This document shows, piece after piece, positions 1 to 6,629 of a stretch of 9,338 nucleotides of DNA (position 1 is the stretch's first letter; each line of letters begins with the position of its first letter). The notes under the pieces are model-generated. The model ran no database searches and was not told the origin of the DNA. It saw only the letters and a program-made list of their open reading frames with translations. Both the position numbers and the translations under genes were made by a program. The stretch covers positions 1 to 9,338 of the forward strand of contig JAISWN010000274.1 in assembly GCA_031271075.1 (NCBI GenBank), written 5' to 3'. Origin of the DNA: Treponema sp. (GTDB lineage Bacteria; Spirochaetota; Spirochaetia; Treponematales; Breznakiellaceae).

Positions 1-126
1 TGCTTTAACGAAGGGGGCTACCGCCCCCTTCCGCTCTCAATCGGCTCATTTCGGGGCTAAAAGCCCCTTCATTCCGCCGATTTCCGCTATCCCCCGCAGG
101 CGACTGAATAGTTACAAATAAAATTG
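1..126. other. Gene-free left edge with two GC-rich hairpins
   Basis: No credible gene lies in this stretch, which is downstream of rlmE. It holds a perfect 8-bp inverted repeat, AAGGGGGC at 11-18 and GCCCCCTT at 23-30, with a 4-base loop. It also holds a nested structure: outer arms AATCGGC at 39-45 and GCCGATT at 76-82 enclose an inner stem GGGGCT at 53-58 and AGCCCC at 62-67 with an AAA loop. On the minus strand both hairpins sit after an A/T-rich stretch that follows the rlmE stop. Neither is followed by a T-tract in either direction, so they are not textbook intrinsic terminators. They may be a non-canonical transcript end, a 3'-end stabiliser, or members of an intergenic palindrome family. 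Confidence 0.55.
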
Positions 127-771
127 CTATCTCCGGCCCAGGCCCAGGTAGTAGGTTTCAAAGGATTCCCGCCGGCAGGCGGCGGGTTTGAAAGATCTGG
201 CGGTTTCAAAGAGTTCGCGGATCTTTTTGAGAAGCCCGGCGGTATCTCCGCCCTGGAACACCTTGAGTACCATGCTGCCCCCCCTTTCCAGGCCCTCTTC
301 CCCATAGCGGAGGACCGCCTCCGCAAGTTCCAGGGAGCGGAGGGTATCTATCTGCCGGTTCCCCATGGTAGCCGGGGCGGCGTCGCTCATTACCAGACGG
401 TAGGGCCCCCGGGAAAGCAGGGCGTTCCGGGTTTCTTCCGTCCTAATATCCCCCCGGACAAAGCAGAAGTTCTCCCGGTCAAAAAGCCCCCGGTCGTACT
501 GCCGGGAGAGGGGGGAAAGATCCGCCGCCGCGAGGAAACTGTCTTCCGCAATGCCGGCCTTTCCGCCCCGGCCGCCGGATAGTTTCCGCAGGGTATAGAG
601 GCTCCAGCTTCCCGGCGCGGCCCCCAGATCCAGGGCGCGGAAAGCCCTGCCCAGAGGGGGGATAAGGCGGAATTTCTCGTCCATCTCTTTCAGTTTGTAA
701 ACGGAACGGGCGGGGTAAGCCTCTTTCCGGGCCCTGAGAGACCAACTGTCGGGCTTTTCGTAGTTTGCCAT
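127..771 (-). CDS. rlmE: 23S rRNA 2'-O-ribose methyltransferase RlmE (FtsJ/RrmJ)
   Basis: RlmE methylates the 2'-O of a uridine in the A-loop of 23S rRNA, using S-adenosylmethionine, during late 50S assembly in the cytoplasm. The 214-residue length matches the family (E. coli about 209). Visible hallmarks are ARSVYKLKEMDEKF at 21-34, the SAM-binding motif DLGAAPG at 48-54, SDAAP at 129-133, LKVFQG at 169-174 and the C-terminal RRESFETYYLGLGRR. These supply the expected K-D-K-E catalytic tetrad as K26, D130, K170 and E205, so the enzyme looks active. The ATG is at 769-771. A weak AGGT lies 9 nt upstream, inside the 18-bp gap to the divergent polyprenyl synthase gene. No partner gene follows before the window edge. 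Confidence 0.93.
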   Translation of the reverse strand: MANYEKPDSWSLRARKEAYPARSVYKLKEMDEKFRLIPPLGRAFRALDLGAAPGSWSLYTLRKLSGGRGGKAGIAEDSFLAAADLSPLSRQYDRGLFDRENFCFVRGDIRTEETRNALLSRGPYRLVMSDAAPATMGNRQIDTLRSLELAEAVLRYGEEGLERGGSMVLKVFQGGDTAGLLKKIRELFETARSFKPAACRRESFETYYLGLGRR

Positions 772-775
772 TTGC

Positions 776-781
776 TATATA
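776..781. promoter_or_regulatory. Palindromic TATATA, candidate -10 element between divergent genes
   Basis: Only 18 bp separate the rlmE ATG and the polyprenyl synthase ATG, and TATATA in this gap reads the same on both strands. On the plus strand a start about 7 nt downstream would fall 1-2 nt before the ATG at 790. That would give a nearly leaderless mRNA and fits the lack of any ribosome site before that gene. I see no good -35 at the right distance. On the minus strand the element is only 4 nt from the rlmE ATG, which is close for a promoter. This is inference from position and sequence only. Confidence 0.3.
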
Positions 782-789
782 CCTAACGT

Positions 790-1896
790 ATGGATCTGGA
801 GTATATCCGCCGGCTTGAAAAGATTGAAGCGGTACTGAAAAGCTGGCTTCCTGAACGGCCGGACGCTTCCTGGGCGGGGCGGGTATTTCCCGGGCTTGAA
901 GGCCCGGCGCCGGAAAATTGCCTGGCGAGCCTGGCCGATCCCAGCCGGGATCTTCTGAGCCGGGGGGGGAAGCGGTGGCGGCCCCTGCTGATGGCGCTGG
1001 TCTGTGAAAGCCTGGGGGGCGGCCAGGCGGCCCTGCCCCTGGTTCCGCTGGTGGAGTTTTGCCACAACGCCAGCCTTATCCATGACGACATTGAAGACAG
1101 CTCCGACCAGCGCCGGGGTAAACCGGCGGTACATCTGATCTACGGCCTTGATACCGCCATCAATTCAGGTTCCTTTCTTTACTTTCTCCCCCTGTCCTGT
1201 CTGGGCGGCTGGGAGGCTCCGGCGGAACAGAAAGAAAAGGTTTTTTCGGCCTGGGGGGAGTATATGCGGCGGCTCCACTTGGGGCAGGCCATGGACATCC
1301 TCTGGCACCGGAATTTTGAATCCCTCCCCAGTCTTGAGGAGTACTACACCATGTGCGGCCTCAAAACCGGCTGCCTCGCCCGGCTTGCCGCGGTGCTGGG
1401 CGTCCTTTCGGCGATCCCCGGCGGGGAGGCTGGGGAGAGGGCGCGGAGAGACGGGGCGGCCCTTGCCCTGGGTGAGGCGGCGGAAAAGCTGGGGATAGGC
1501 TTCCAGATCCTGGACGACGTAAAGAACCTTAGTACCGGGCTCCCCGGGAAGAAGCGGGGCGACGATGTGGTAGAGGGAAAAAAAAGCCTGCCGGTACTGC
1601 TCTACCTTCACGGGGCGGGAAAAAACGCCGGGGCCCTCCGGGGGAACCTTGAGGAACGGGGGAACCTGGTGGCCCGCTGTTTCGCCGGGGCCAGGGAAGG
1701 GGGCACCTCGGCCCCGGAGGTGGAGGAACTTATCGCCGAGTTGGAGGCCGCCGGAACCCTGGAGCAGGCCCGGGAGAGGGGCCTTGAACTGATCCGGGAG
1801 GCCGGCGCCGTTCTCTCCGGGGATTCGGCCGGGGGTATTCCCCTGGAGGTGGAGGGCCGGCGGCTTCTTGCGGGTCTTACCGGCCTTATCAGCTAA
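790..1896 (+). CDS. Polyprenyl diphosphate synthase (trans-prenyltransferase)
   Basis: This is a class I isoprenoid chain-elongating enzyme that condenses isopentenyl diphosphate onto an allylic diphosphate. The motifs appear in family order: GGKRWRP at 59-65, the first Asp-rich motif in LIHDDIEDSSDQRRGKPAVH with D99, D100 and D103, LGQAMD at 165-169, the second Asp-rich region FQILDDVKNL around D242-D243, and KKRGDDVVEGKKSLPVL at 254-270. The second motif is DDxxN, not the usual DDxxD. At 368 residues it is somewhat longer than most members (about 320-350). Product length (C15, C20 or longer) cannot be read reliably from sequence. The ATG at 790 is the only upstream choice, because an in-frame TAA lies at 784-786, yet no Shine-Dalgarno is visible. 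Its stop overlaps the next gene's start, so the two are probably cotranslated. Confidence 0.88.
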   Translation: MDLEYIRRLEKIEAVLKSWLPERPDASWAGRVFPGLEGPAPENCLASLADPSRDLLSRGGKRWRPLLMALVCESLGGGQAALPLVPLVEFCHNASLIHDDIEDSSDQRRGKPAVHLIYGLDTAINSGSFLYFLPLSCLGGWEAPAEQKEKVFSAWGEYMRRLHLGQAMDILWHRNFESLPSLEEYYTMCGLKTGCLARLAAVLGVLSAIPGGEAGERARRDGAALALGEAAEKLGIGFQILDDVKNLSTGLPGKKRGDDVVEGKKSLPVLLYLHGAGKNAGALRGNLEERGNLVARCFAGAREGGTSAPEVEELIAELEAAGTLEQARERGLELIREAGAVLSGDSAGGIPLEVEGRRLLAGLTGLIS

Positions 1897-2543
1897 TGGA
1901 TAACATGCTGGAAGTGGAAATCTGGACTATCGCGCGGACTGTCCAGGGGAACGCGGTACTTCTGCGGCCCCTGGGATCGGATACGGTAGTACCTGTATTC
2001 ATCGGCCAGCTTGAAACCCAGTCGATCCTCTTCGGGCTGGGGGATGTCAAAGTAAAACGCCCCCTTACCAGCGATCTTCTTCTTGAAACCATAGGGCGTC
2101 TGGGCTGTACCCTTTTCCGGGCGGAGGTTCATGAAATCCGGGACGATATTTTTTACGCCCGGCTTCTTGTTTCCGGGCGGGAATACCCCGAAGCCAAACC
2201 CCTGATCCTGGACTGCCGGCCTTCCGACGCCCTTGCCCTGGCGGCCCGTTGTAAATGCCCGGTCTATGTGGCCCCCGGGGTGGTGGAAAAGGCCGGTATC
2301 CCGACGGAACTTATCATCGATGAAACGGGCTCTATCGAAACCGGCCCTATCGGCATGGCGGCGGGAATGGCCCTGGACAACGAAGATCTCAAGGCCTCCA
2401 TCAAGGCAAAGCGCCGTAAACTCCAGGCCGATCTGGATGAAATGGTGGTTGAGGAAAACTACGAGCGGGCGGCGGAGATCCGGGATCTCATCACCCTTTT
2501 GGACAAAGAACTTAACGATACCAAGGAGGGCGGCCGGCCGTAA
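1896..2543 (+). CDS. Bifunctional nuclease (BFN, DUF151) domain protein with C-terminal UVR motif
   Basis: Residues about 4-130 form a DUF151/BFN domain. The signature CRPSDALALA is at 107-116, preceded by VVPVFIGQLE and followed by CPVYV. Residues about 167-205 are a UvrB/UvrC-type UVR helical hairpin, with KAKRRKLQADLDEMV, the NYERAAEIRD core and a closing LLDKEL. The 215-residue two-part layout is a known architecture in bacteria. The founding plant BFN proteins were reported as nucleases, but the bacterial role is not settled, so I assign no reaction. UVR motifs usually mediate protein-protein contacts, as in UvrB-UvrC. The start ATG overlaps the polyprenyl synthase stop as TAATG (1894-1898), which implies translational coupling. 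A second in-frame ATG three codons later is an alternative start. No signal peptide is seen, so it is probably cytoplasmic. Confidence 0.85.
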   Translation: MDNMLEVEIWTIARTVQGNAVLLRPLGSDTVVPVFIGQLETQSILFGLGDVKVKRPLTSDLLLETIGRLGCTLFRAEVHEIRDDIFYARLLVSGREYPEAKPLILDCRPSDALALAARCKCPVYVAPGVVEKAGIPTELIIDETGSIETGPIGMAAGMALDNEDLKASIKAKRRKLQADLDEMVVEENYERAAEIRDLITLLDKELNDTKEGGRP

Positions 2544-2589
2544 ATTCAGTACCATCTTCTCAATGTTATCTTTATCAATATTTTCTCAA

Positions 2590-2618
2590 TTGCCAAAACA
2601 GAAAAGCCGATATAGAAT
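2590..2618 (+). promoter_or_regulatory. Candidate sigma-70 promoter for the M23 peptidase gene
   Basis: TTGCCA (2590-2595) and TAGAAT (2613-2618) are separated by 17 bp, and each is a close match to the -35 and -10 consensus. They lie in an AT-rich spacer of about 100 bp between the BFN gene and the M23 gene, which stands out against the GC-rich flanks. Initiation near 2625 would leave a short leader carrying GGAG at 2638-2641. The peptidase gene may therefore be transcribed independently of the two genes before it. Nothing else was found in 2544-2647. Confidence 0.6.
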
Positions 2619-2647
2619 GTAATTAATCGACATTTCCGGAGAAAAAA

Positions 2648-3628
2648 GTGAGGATAGAGCGAATCCGTAGAAGGGGGACTTATTTTGGGCTGGGGATACT
2701 CTTGTTTTCGGCGGGCCTCCTTATTTCTACCAGACTTTTCTCCTTGATCCAGCGAAGACAGCAAGACCAGCCGGTCCTTGCCGAATCCGGTGTGGGTGGG
2801 ATGGCCTACACCGAGAACAGTCTGGAAGAGTTGGAAATAGATATTGAGGAGGGCGACCCTTCCCTTATCGGGCTGCCCGAACCCGAATCTTTCTCCAGGC
2901 CCAGAATGCTCCTCCACAGTTCCTACAGGCTGGAAGAGGGCGACATGATCGGCGATCTGGCCCTGAAATTCGGCCTCAACCAGGACACGATAATCTCCTA
3001 CAACGCCGTCAAAAACACCCGGCTTCTGCAGATAGGCCAGGTACTGAAAATACCGAACCAGGACGGAATTCTCTACACCGTAAAAGAGGGCGACAGTCTG
3101 GAAAAGATCGCGGAGAAATACCAAAGCGATACGGAGGCCCTCCGCACGGTAAACGAGCTTTTCTCCGATACGATCCACACCAACACCGTGCTTTTTATCC
3201 CCAATGCCCGGCTTGACTGGGTGAACCTCCAGGAAATAAACGGCGATCTTTTTATCTGGCCCCTCTCGGGGTATATCAGCTCAAACTACGGTTTCAGGGC
3301 GAATCCCTTTACCGGGACCCGGCAATTCCATTCCGGCATAGACATCAGCGCCAATATGGGTACCCCCATCCGCGCGGCCATGTCCGGCCGGGTGATCTTT
3401 GCCGGCTGGAGCGATGTGTTCGGGAACTACGTGGTAATAAGCCACCATTCCGGGTACCGTACCCTCTACGGCCACATGAGCGTAATCCGGGTGAAAAACG
3501 GAGCCCTGGTGGGAACCGGCGAGCGGATAGGCGACGTAGGCAGCACCGGCGTCAGTACCGGCCCCCATTTGCACTTTACGGTCTACAAGAACGGCCTTAC
3601 GGTGAACCCCCGGGCGCTGATGAAGTAA
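2648..3628 (+). CDS. Membrane-anchored LysM/M23 family peptidoglycan metallopeptidase
   Basis: This is a cell-wall hydrolase that would cleave peptide cross-links of peptidoglycan in the periplasm. Residues 1-10 are basic, and residues about 11-31 form one hydrophobic segment that acts as an uncleaved anchor or signal. Two LysM peptidoglycan-binding repeats follow, at about 93-136 (starting SYRLEEGDMI) and about 142-185 (starting LYTVKEGDSL). The C-terminal M23 domain spans about 208-325. All expected zinc and catalytic residues are present: H228 and D232 in FHSGID, H276 in LYGHM, and H307 and H309 in PHLHF. It should be an active enzyme and not a degenerate activator. The start is GTG, chosen because GGAG lies 6 nt upstream (2638-2641) and the anchor segment begins soon after. 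It has its own likely promoter and ends just before a hairpin. Confidence 0.92.
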   Translation: MRIERIRRRGTYFGLGILLFSAGLLISTRLFSLIQRRQQDQPVLAESGVGGMAYTENSLEELEIDIEEGDPSLIGLPEPESFSRPRMLLHSSYRLEEGDMIGDLALKFGLNQDTIISYNAVKNTRLLQIGQVLKIPNQDGILYTVKEGDSLEKIAEKYQSDTEALRTVNELFSDTIHTNTVLFIPNARLDWVNLQEINGDLFIWPLSGYISSNYGFRANPFTGTRQFHSGIDISANMGTPIRAAMSGRVIFAGWSDVFGNYVVISHHSGYRTLYGHMSVIRVKNGALVGTGERIGDVGSTGVSTGPHLHFTVYKNGLTVNPRALMK

Positions 3629-3633
3629 GCCGG

Positions 3634-3673
3634 TTCCAAAATCCGGCCGCTTCTGGGATGGCGGTTTTTGGAA
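3634..3673. terminator. Hairpin between convergent genes, candidate bidirectional terminator
   Basis: The perfect 8-bp arms TTCCAAAA (3634-3641) and TTTTGGAA (3666-3673) enclose an inner CCGC (3647-3650) and GCGG (3661-3664) stem. The inner stem is directly followed on the plus strand by TTTTT at 3665-3669. On the minus strand the same inner stem is followed after five bases by TTTT. It occupies nearly the whole 48-bp gap between the M23 stop and the end of the DUF2798-like gene, where both transcripts should end. The stem is short and bulged, so termination strength is uncertain. Confidence 0.5.
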
Positions 3674-3676
3674 AAT

Positions 3677-3882
3677 TTAATCCGCAGGTTTAAAAATCAG
3701 GCCGAACAGAAACCTGTTTAATGGCCCAAGCAGGAATATCTGGACAAAAAACGCGAAAGCCCAGTTTTGTACCAGGTAAACGCACCGGCCACAATGGATT
3801 TATTGAAAAGGGCCATGACGATCACCATGAAGAAGACCCCTATGCCGGTAAAAGTGAGTCTTTGTACTGTTGTTTTTGGCAT
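3677..3882 (-). pseudogene. Small DUF2798-like two-helix membrane protein, frameshifted
   Basis: An ATG at 3880-3882 has a strong ribosome site, AGGAAG, 6 nt upstream. The frame opens MPKTTVQRLTFTGIGVFF, which recalls the DUF2798 family as I remember it, and continues through a hydrophobic helix. As written it turns into unrelated sequence and stops at 3718-3720 after 54 residues. Shifting by one base at the A4 run (3765-3768 on the plus strand) instead gives NWAFAFFVQIFLLGPLNR and then FLFGLIFKPAD, ending with TAA at 3677-3679. The rejoined product is about 68 residues with two membrane segments, as expected for a single DUF2798 unit, a family of unknown function. It starts 12 nt after the GH3 stop, so it is the last gene of the sugar operon. 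The break is either real inactivation or a homopolymer undercall. Confidence 0.65.
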
Positions 3883-3894
3883 GTAAAACTTCCT

Positions 3895-5157
3895 TTAGAC
3901 GCGGGTATCCCAGCGATCACACCATACCACATCGTTATACACGCCCTTGAATTCTGACTTACCTAGAATTTTCTCGATCACCGCCCTGATATACTCTCTG
4001 GTGTCAGCGTAGGCGTTGATGTAGGTTTTCATCATGGGTACATCAAACAAATGATTTGTATAGTTCAACGAAACACAGATAGTAGGAACTTCATTTACAT
4101 ACCAGGGCATTTCGTTGGAATGAGAAACCGAGTATCTTACCCGCACATTGTTTTCCTGTGCATAGCCTTTCATGTTGATAAATACCAAAGCCAGATCGTG
4201 TTTCTTTTTAAATTCTTCTACCGGGCCGGCCTTGGTTGCCTTAAAGCGGTTCATTGGATCGGGGTGCTCCTTTTCCATCTCATAATAATCATTGTTGACC
4301 CATACATCGGTTACGATCAGGCCGTTAAAACCCAATTGTCCGCGCAGCAGATCGGTAAGCAGTTCCGGCGACAACGACGCGGGCATAAGCTCATCGTCCC
4401 TGATGCCGGGGCGCAGTTTTTTGCTGTAGGCCGGCAGGCGGATATGGCCAATCATCGCGCTTTCCAGCCCGGCGTCAATGAGCTGCCGATATACTTTGCC
4501 AAAAGAGGCGTCCCATTCTTTACAGGGCAGATCGTTACTGGCCGTCAGTAGATGCTGGTCCCGCCCATCCACACCATCGCCGGGAAAATGCTTTACACAG
4601 CAGGCAAGGCCGTTTTCAGCTATTCCCTCCATGTACGCTTTGCAGCGCTCAATAATTTTATCCGGGTCGCTTCCGAAGGCACGGGTATTCACAATGGTAT
4701 TACGCCAATTGAGTAAAATATCCGCCCCCGGAGCAAAAGTCCAGTTGCATCCAATGGCGGCCGCTTCGGTTCCCGCTACACGTCCCATCAACCGGGCAAT
4801 GTCCGGCGTGTTACATGCTCCGCAGGCCGCATGGGTAGCTACCAGCGTACCTTCCTTTATCGCCCCGTTACCGCCGGACTCACAGTTTGCGGCAATCAGT
4901 AACGGAACCTTGCTTTCCTGCTGGAACAGCCGATTCTGCTCATACACTTCTTCAACAGTACCGCCCTGCCAGCGTACTCCTCCAATATGGTATTTATTAC
5001 ACAAAGTACGAATATAGGCAGGATCACGGCGAAGTGTAAGATTAATAAAAAGCTGTCCTATTTTTTCCTCCAATGTCATAGAGGCGATAGTGTCCTCTAC
5101 CCACCGAATCTGATCCTCGTCCAGAAAGAACGGTTTGGCCTTTAAATCGACTGTCAT
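3895..5157 (-). CDS. GH3 beta-N-acetylhexosaminidase-like glycosidase, probable internal deletion
   Basis: The N-terminal part is a GH3 TIM-barrel catalytic domain of the NagZ-like group, which removes terminal beta-linked GlcNAc or GalNAc. The motif KHFPGDG is at 189-195, followed by D200 and H202, which match the Asp-His acid/base dyad of this group. The predicted nucleophile is D284 in GLIVTD. Directly after it the sequence changes to VWVNNDYYEMEKEHPDP and the C-terminal region, which ends in WCDRWDTR. From memory, relatives in clostridia carry about 150 further residues here, namely the end of the barrel and the start of the second domain, and total about 560. At 420 residues this copy looks internally deleted in frame, so activity is doubtful. 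No signal peptide is seen, so it is cytoplasmic. AGGAGG lies 8-9 nt before the ATG. The gene follows the sulfatase by 45 nt. Confidence 0.82.
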   Translation of the reverse strand: MTVDLKAKPFFLDEDQIRWVEDTIASMTLEEKIGQLFINLTLRRDPAYIRTLCNKYHIGGVRWQGGTVEEVYEQNRLFQQESKVPLLIAANCESGGNGAIKEGTLVATHAACGACNTPDIARLMGRVAGTEAAAIGCNWTFAPGADILLNWRNTIVNTRAFGSDPDKIIERCKAYMEGIAENGLACCVKHFPGDGVDGRDQHLLTASNDLPCKEWDASFGKVYRQLIDAGLESAMIGHIRLPAYSKKLRPGIRDDELMPASLSPELLTDLLRGQLGFNGLIVTDVWVNNDYYEMEKEHPDPMNRFKATKAGPVEEFKKKHDLALVFINMKGYAQENNVRVRYSVSHSNEMPWYVNEVPTICVSLNYTNHLFDVPMMKTYINAYADTREYIRAVIEKILGKSEFKGVYNDVVWCDRWDTRV

Positions 5158-5189
5158 TTTATCGCCCTCCTTTTCCTTGCAATCATCAT
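5154..5189 (-). CDS. Possible 11-residue leader peptide upstream of the GH3 gene
   Basis: Within the 45-nt gap between the sulfatase stop and the GH3 start, AAGGAG is followed after 7 nt by ATG at 5187-5189. The frame encodes MMIARKRRAIK and stops at TGA (5154-5156), which overlaps the GH3 ATG in an ATGA arrangement. Its codons for RKRR also form the GH3 ribosome site AGGAGG. Translation of this peptide could therefore couple sulfatase and GH3 synthesis or control access to the GH3 start. No homology is claimed, and a frame this short could be chance. Confidence 0.25.
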   Translation of the reverse strand: MMIARKRRAIK

Positions 5190-5202
5190 ATCAAAACTCC
5201 TT

Positions 5203-6629
5203 CTAATGCGAACGCGGTTCCTCTTCCGTGGGAACACTGTCCGAGGTGGCAATATACCAGTCCAACAGGCGGTGTTCCAGCTCTTTTTGTACCGGAAGAT
5301 ACTTTTCTGTTCCGTATACATTGTTCAGCTCATGGCTATCCAACTCCAAATCGTAGAGTTCATGGTCCCCGTATGTACGCAGTATCAGCTTGTGTGTCAT
5401 GGTCCTGATCATGGATGAGCGCCCAACACTTTCAGGGTGTTCCCATTGTTGCAGCCCCTTGGGCTGGTAGACGCCGCCGGGAACTTTAAGGGAGGGACGG
5501 CTGCCAAGCGGGTAGCCTTCGCTGCAATGGGGCTCGTTTTTGTTGTAGCCGCCCTCGCAGAAGACCGCCCGATTCTTTTCTCCTGTCCCGCCCCGTAACT
5601 GAGGCCAGAGGGAATGGGCGTACATGGTGTGCTTTGCTTCCAGCCCGGCATCTTCCATGATCGTGGGGGTAATGTCGAAGAGTTCCACCGGTTCATTAGA
5701 AACAACGTTACGCGCACAGCCGGGGCCGGAGATGACAAGAGGCACTCTGGTAAGGACATCCTCGCAGCCGGAAGGCCATTTCTCCACTAGGCCATAATCT
5801 CCGGCGTAATCCCCGTGATCCGATGTGGCGATGAATACAGTTTGGTTCTTTATGCCGGCCTGTTCCACACAGTCCATAAGCTCACCAAGAAGCGCATCCG
5901 TGAAGCTGATCATCCCCATGTACACCGCCTGAATCTTTTTTATATTGGCCTTGTGCAGGCCCCGGTACTGCCGGATAAGCGCGTGGTATTGCGGCTTGTT
6001 TTCGCACAACGGACGAAGCGGCATGATGTCGTCTTCGCCGTACATAGAATAAAAGGGCTCCGGAGCCGTGTAGGGGCAGTGGGGAAAAAACAGGGGAAAA
6101 AACAGGACAAAGGGCTTGTCATCCGCCTTGCGGTTCCGGATAAAATCCATTCCTGCCTTAAGGTTCTGGTAATCGCCGTGCAGGGTATAATCGCCTTCCA
6201 TGGGGGAAAAGAGCATACAGTTACCCTGTTCCCCGCTGGAAGCCGCCGGAGCGGGCCATCCCCCAGACCTTTTTTATTCTCGAACACATCAGTTGAAAGG
6301 GCGGCGGCTTCTTTGGAAAAAAGATCGTTTTTGCCATAGACGCGGACTTCCCAGCCGGCTTCTTTTAAATAACGGAAAAGGTTGTGTTCATGGGGTTTTA
6401 GCAGATTCCACAGAGTCCGGTGTCCGGCGCTATGCACATACTGGCCGGTAAAGAGGGAACAGCGCGAAGGGGAACAGACCGGGTTCTGCACATGGCATTG
6501 CTCGAAGCGCAGCCCTTCACGGGCAAGACGCTCGAAATTTGGCGTCTTTATTTTTGTGTTGCCGTATATGCTCAGGGTTTCGGCCCGCAGTTCATCAGGA
6601 AAAAAAATAATATAATTACGTTTACTCAA
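5203..6629 (-). pseudogene. FGly-dependent sulfatase, split by a single-base frameshift
   Basis: The rejoined product is about 475 residues, a normal length for a type I sulfatase that hydrolyses sulfate esters. The N-terminal frame contains PDELRAE, a metal-site region, and CSPSR at 52-56, whose C52 would be oxidised to formylglycine by a maturase. It loses homology after about residue 122. The second frame continues with FFPHCPY, SDHGDYAGDYG and LVEKW, the remaining metal and sulfate-binding motifs, and runs to the TAG at 5203. One extra base in the A6 run (6270-6275) or the G5 run (6260-6264, C on the plus strand) restores one frame. There is no signal peptide, so it should act in the cytoplasm. 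It starts at TTG (6627-6629), overlapping the permease stop by four bases, with GGGG 6 nt upstream. The substrate is probably a sulfated sugar, inferred from its neighbours. Confidence 0.85.

Noticed and set aside
11..30. Intrinsic terminator for a gene left of the window
   Set aside because: The stem is perfect but no T-tract follows in either direction, so it is reported only as a hairpin.
1893..2555. 220-residue ORF antisense to the BFN-UVR gene
   Set aside because: The plus frame has clear DUF151 and UVR motifs; the antisense frame is a by-product of GC-rich codon use.
2546..3178. 210-residue ORF antisense to the M23 gene
   Set aside because: It shows no recognisable motif and overlaps a well-supported LysM/M23 gene and its promoter.
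3721..3957. 78-residue plus-strand ORF between the M23 and GH3 genes
   Set aside because: It has no ribosome site, runs antisense to the DUF2798-like gene and the GH3 end, and its composition shows no domain.
5409..5759. 116-residue minus-strand ORF
   Set aside because: It lies wholly within the sulfatase in another frame and is a shadow of it.
5940..6629. 229-residue minus-strand ORF as a separate gene
   Set aside because: Only about its first 122 residues resemble a sulfatase; the rest is out-of-frame sequence of the same gene past the frameshift.
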